64,000 bases of DNA from Plectrocnemia conspersa (Eukaryota > Arthropoda > Insecta > Trichoptera > Polycentropodidae), in the NCBI GenBank assembly GCA_009617715.1, contig VTFK01000637.1:1-64000 (forward strand), written 5' to 3'. This document shows positions 60,929 through 64,000 of this stretch, one piece after another. Each line of letters opens with the position of its first letter. Position 1 is the first letter of the stretch. Below the pieces are notes generated by a model that saw only the letters and a list, made by a program, of their open reading frames with translations, had not been told where the DNA came from and did not search any database. The translations under genes and the position numbers were made by a program.

Positions 60929-62068
60929 ATGAAATCAGTAAAAATCGTTTCTGGCGAACATTCGGAGACTATTAAAAACCGAAATCATTTTAGGATCACT
61001 GCATTGTTATAGCTGGCGTTTATTTTTTAATACATTTTGACTGTTTTATGGTATAAACCAGATCATAAATATTTTAAGGTCGGCAGGCCAAAAAGCAAAA
61101 TTAATCTAGGGTTCTAAAAAAGTATAATTAGAAATATAATTCATTTTCATAAGATTTTTATTTGTAAAATATTTATTACCTCTGCCATTCTTAGGCAAAT
61201 ATGTGTTGATAAAGCTTATTTATTTGTTATACAAATAAATAATGAAATAAGTTTGTTAACTACCTTTTGTAAACTTTATTATTTCAATATGTGTATTTTG
61301 TTACGCGCTATAGTATACTACTAATTGCTTTATTTATTATCTGCTAATGTTTAAATTATTGGCACATAAATTACTATTAAAATTGTCAACTGTTATTGCT
61401 TACATTAAAACGATTAAATTTTGTATGTTCCTTATTAAAATATTAGTTTTAAAAAATCATAATGTTCAATAATATAATATTTACATTGATAAAATATGTC
61501 TTTATTTATAAAAAATATATTGGGTTCACATTTATCCCTAATCCGCCTGTGTATAAAATATCTACTCCTAATTAGATTGCGTAGCTCGTGAATCGCCCGT
61601 TAAATAATTAATGCCGCAACTCAATTTAATATATTTTCAATGGGTTATTATGTAATCATATTATTTTCACATTATACATTATAATACATTCAATTAAATT
61701 TACATACACAAGCATAATTTAACGAGAAACAATCTTGTGTATTTAACGTCACGTCATTATTATAACGTCAGAGTTTTTGACAAGTGACGCACTACTCTTT
61801 GATTTTTTAATTAATTACATAAAATAAATGTATATTTAAGAATACATAATGCGTTGTAAAAGCCTTTTAAAAACAGTTACTTTAATGTATAATACTTTAG
61901 TATACGTTACATTGTATCATTTGGATATTTTATGATTTCATACAGCTGTTCCAATGAAAAAAAATATATTCAATATTTTCATTTTATTTTATTATATTTT
62001 ATACATATTCTTTGAAAGCTTACAAAATTATTGTTTTAAAAAAAATAATAAGATTAAATCTTACGCGA
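60929..62068. other. AT-rich sequence, nothing recognised
   Basis: An AATAAA lies at about 61235-61250, which could serve as a polyadenylation signal for the small frame upstream. No other feature. Confidence 0.45.
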
Positions 62069-62215
62069 CTATTCGCTTTCATGAGTGACGTAAGCAACGG
62101 TAGACTTCCACTTACCCCCAGATTCGCACTCGAAGTCCACCCTGACTGACGAGTTATGTAAATCTTCCCGGAGAACACCACTTGAAAAATGTACCCTTGT
62201 CAGCGACAGTTCTTT
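62069..62215 (-). other. candidate short coding exon
   Basis: A GC-elevated stretch open for 48 codons on the minus strand, to TAG at 62069-62071, without internal Met. It reads KELSLTRVHFSSGVLREDLH, then NSSVRVDFECESGGKWKST, then VAYVTHESE. A donor-like GGGGGTAAGTGG lies within (around 62110-62120), so an exon could end there at ...FECESG. ATTTTCAG upstream could be an acceptor, but the stop codon TGA directly follows it in this frame. No family recognised. Confidence 0.25.
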
Positions 62216-64000
62216 TCACTGAAAATTTTACAAACACCGGGCAAGTTGCCTCGATTGATTTTTCTTATTCCCTGAGATTCTCCACTCCCACCATATATTT
62301 AAACATTTAATACTTGACTTACAACTGCAGTGAAACTAGATTAAGAATGTGTCAGTTTAATTATAAAGCACAAAGGGCAGCTTGAATTATGTACTTGACA
62401 AATGGCACTCTAGTCCATTTTCTGCAACAACATTCCAACTTAGAATTTCAATTGGTCGTAAATTTGTGATATACTCGAAGTAGAAGCGAAACTTGCCAAA
62501 CATACCGGACCATATAAATTTAGTTAGTCTTTGGACAAATTGTGCAATATAGTATTTGAAGTACAGTTTCTCTGATAGTTGCTCCAACTGAAATTTATAA
62601 TCTCGATAATCGATAGCGAATATAAAATAAATCTGGGTTAAATATTTTTAAATATAAACCAATTCCATAATCATATTATATCTGCACTAATTTGTGTTAA
62701 AAATAAAATATTGAAAAATTGTTCTTTATGTAGAATAATAGGTTTAGAATTTAATGTTTCTTAAGCTCTATTTTGTATAAAAAATTCAAGTCGATTTCTT
62801 AAATAGTAGCAGTGTAAAATTTTTTTTATTGTTTATTTAAAACAATGCATTGTATGATTCATTTATTAAAATAGTTTATACATTAAATATCCAAATATTG
62901 CTATCATATTTAAGAACAAGATTCTTTAGTGCAACAGTAAAATTAAATAATATACATACAAAGCATTTTTGTATTATTGTTTACCTGTGTTAAATTATGT
63001 CAGGGGCAGTATATTTTGGTTTGTATAATTATACAATACGAACAAATGTGGATATGGTATTATATTAGTTCGAGTGTGAGTAGATTGCTTTAAGTAAATT
63101 GCTGTTTGATAGCATCTCTTAAATAAAATTCCAAACAAAGGGTATTATTGTTATAAAGAAACCATGTTATTATTGTGGTATATCGTGTTCGTGATATGAT
63201 ACTTATTTAATTGTGCTTAAAATAGATAGAATGTATTGATTCGAGTTCAATTACAGATTATTTATTTATTGTAATGTAAAGTTCTATCAGGTGTGCTTAA
63301 AATATACATTTAATCGATAAATGGTTGGAATAGTTAGTATTTAATTTATACTTGAGCGAATTTCTCTCGTCGAGTGTGAGCTTATATATTTAATCGAGTT
63401 ACAGGTACGAGAATGCGGGATCATTTGTTAACTGAACGCAATATTGGTTAGGATTATAAGAGAATCGTGTCAGCAAACAGGTGCTATTTAGATCTGATAC
63501 GCCAATTCAAGTTTCGCTTGTTCTTCGGAAGTATACAGGCACTAAATAGTTCGTAAAAATCTTTCTTGTGACATTTCTATTTGCGATTACAATGAAATTT
63601 TAATAATCACAGTTATCTATAGAACTTGAATAAAATCATATAAAATAAAATCTTTTTACATGTTCTATACTTTTCTTTGGACTTTACTATATTAATATAA
63701 ATGTATGATATTTATTAAAATCTTAGCACCAAAAATAGGATACAAGAATCGAACCTTAGTCCTTTCGTCATTAATTTTATATGAATTAGAGCGAAGAATA
63801 CATTATAGTTGTGTTTAATTTTATTATAATGTAATATTATATCTGGTTTCACTAGCGCTATGTAAACAACGTTTTATTGCACATAATTTAAGAAATTGTA
63901 TAATCTCATTAATTTAATAAAATTAAATTGTTGCTATTAATAATTTTTCTAGAATAGAGAAATTGATTTCATTGACATTGATTAGGGTTCTGTTAAAAAT
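62216..64000. other. AT-rich sequence, nothing firm
   Basis: A minus-strand 66-codon frame (62387-62587) is unrecognised. AATCGAACC at about 63752 gives a B-box-like GGTTCGATT on the minus strand, but no A box or tRNA fold was found. Confidence 0.5.

Noticed and set aside
63720..63800. Minus-strand SINE or tRNA suggested by GGTTCGATT
   Set aside because: No A box at the right distance and no cloverleaf; a single B-box-like word is not enough.

Overview
The window looks like AT-rich, gene-poor animal DNA, most likely from an insect. The evidence is indirect: most of the sequence is A/T runs and TA/ACATACATATGT-type simple sequence, and the recognisable coding matter is a typical arthropod set of decayed transposons (Tigger/pogo, mariner, several hAT lineages, Penelope-like, Jockey-like and other non-LTR retrotransposons). 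I cannot assign an order or species. No conserved host protein-coding gene is recognisable on either strand. The window is best read as intergenic or long-intron sequence.

Layout. 1-9.9 kb is AT-rich with one decayed non-LTR reverse transcriptase piece (about 4.82-5.13 kb) and a perfect hairpin at 6.1 kb. At 10.0-10.6 kb two ~197-bp direct repeats flank a tRNA-derived SINE head. 11.8-12.2 kb is a GC-elevated island with a perfect CRE palindrome. A minus-strand reverse transcriptase relic with a YADD box lies at 16.5-16.9 kb, and a 130-bp (TA)n tract at 21.3 kb. 24.6-28.6 kb is a transposon cluster: a complete-ended but internally deleted Tigger element, an inverted plus tandem Penelope-like array, and a 228-bp hAT MITE. 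A Jockey-like fragment (28.6-29.0 kb), a GC-elevated island with a TATA motif (29.2-29.7 kb), and an 858-bp hAT MITE with a perfect 8-bp target duplication (30.6-31.5 kb) follow. 35.9-39.1 kb holds two different minus-strand hAT relics.

At 39.63-40.22 kb the base composition changes abruptly: a strongly GC/CpG-rich island with a GC box and a tandem 26-bp repeat runs into a consensus splice donor. This is the best candidate for a host promoter and 5' untranslated exon, reading rightward. If so, the following 24 kb is intron: it holds Jockey-like fragments (44.1, 45.9 and 53.0-54.3 kb), a small CAGGGTGGC-ended MITE (45.3 kb), a mariner relic (47.6-48.2 kb) and palindromes. At 60.7-60.9 kb a TATA box and initiator precede a 43-codon frame that begins with a signal-peptide-like sequence; it may be a small secreted-peptide gene or a first exon.

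There is no operon-like or multi-gene system here. The main interest lies in transposon structure (Penelope array, Tigger tail with a PCNA-binding-like motif, ACCCGG-rich hAT MITE), the CpG-island exon, the small secreted-peptide candidate, and a duplicated palindrome whose centre is inverted between copies.
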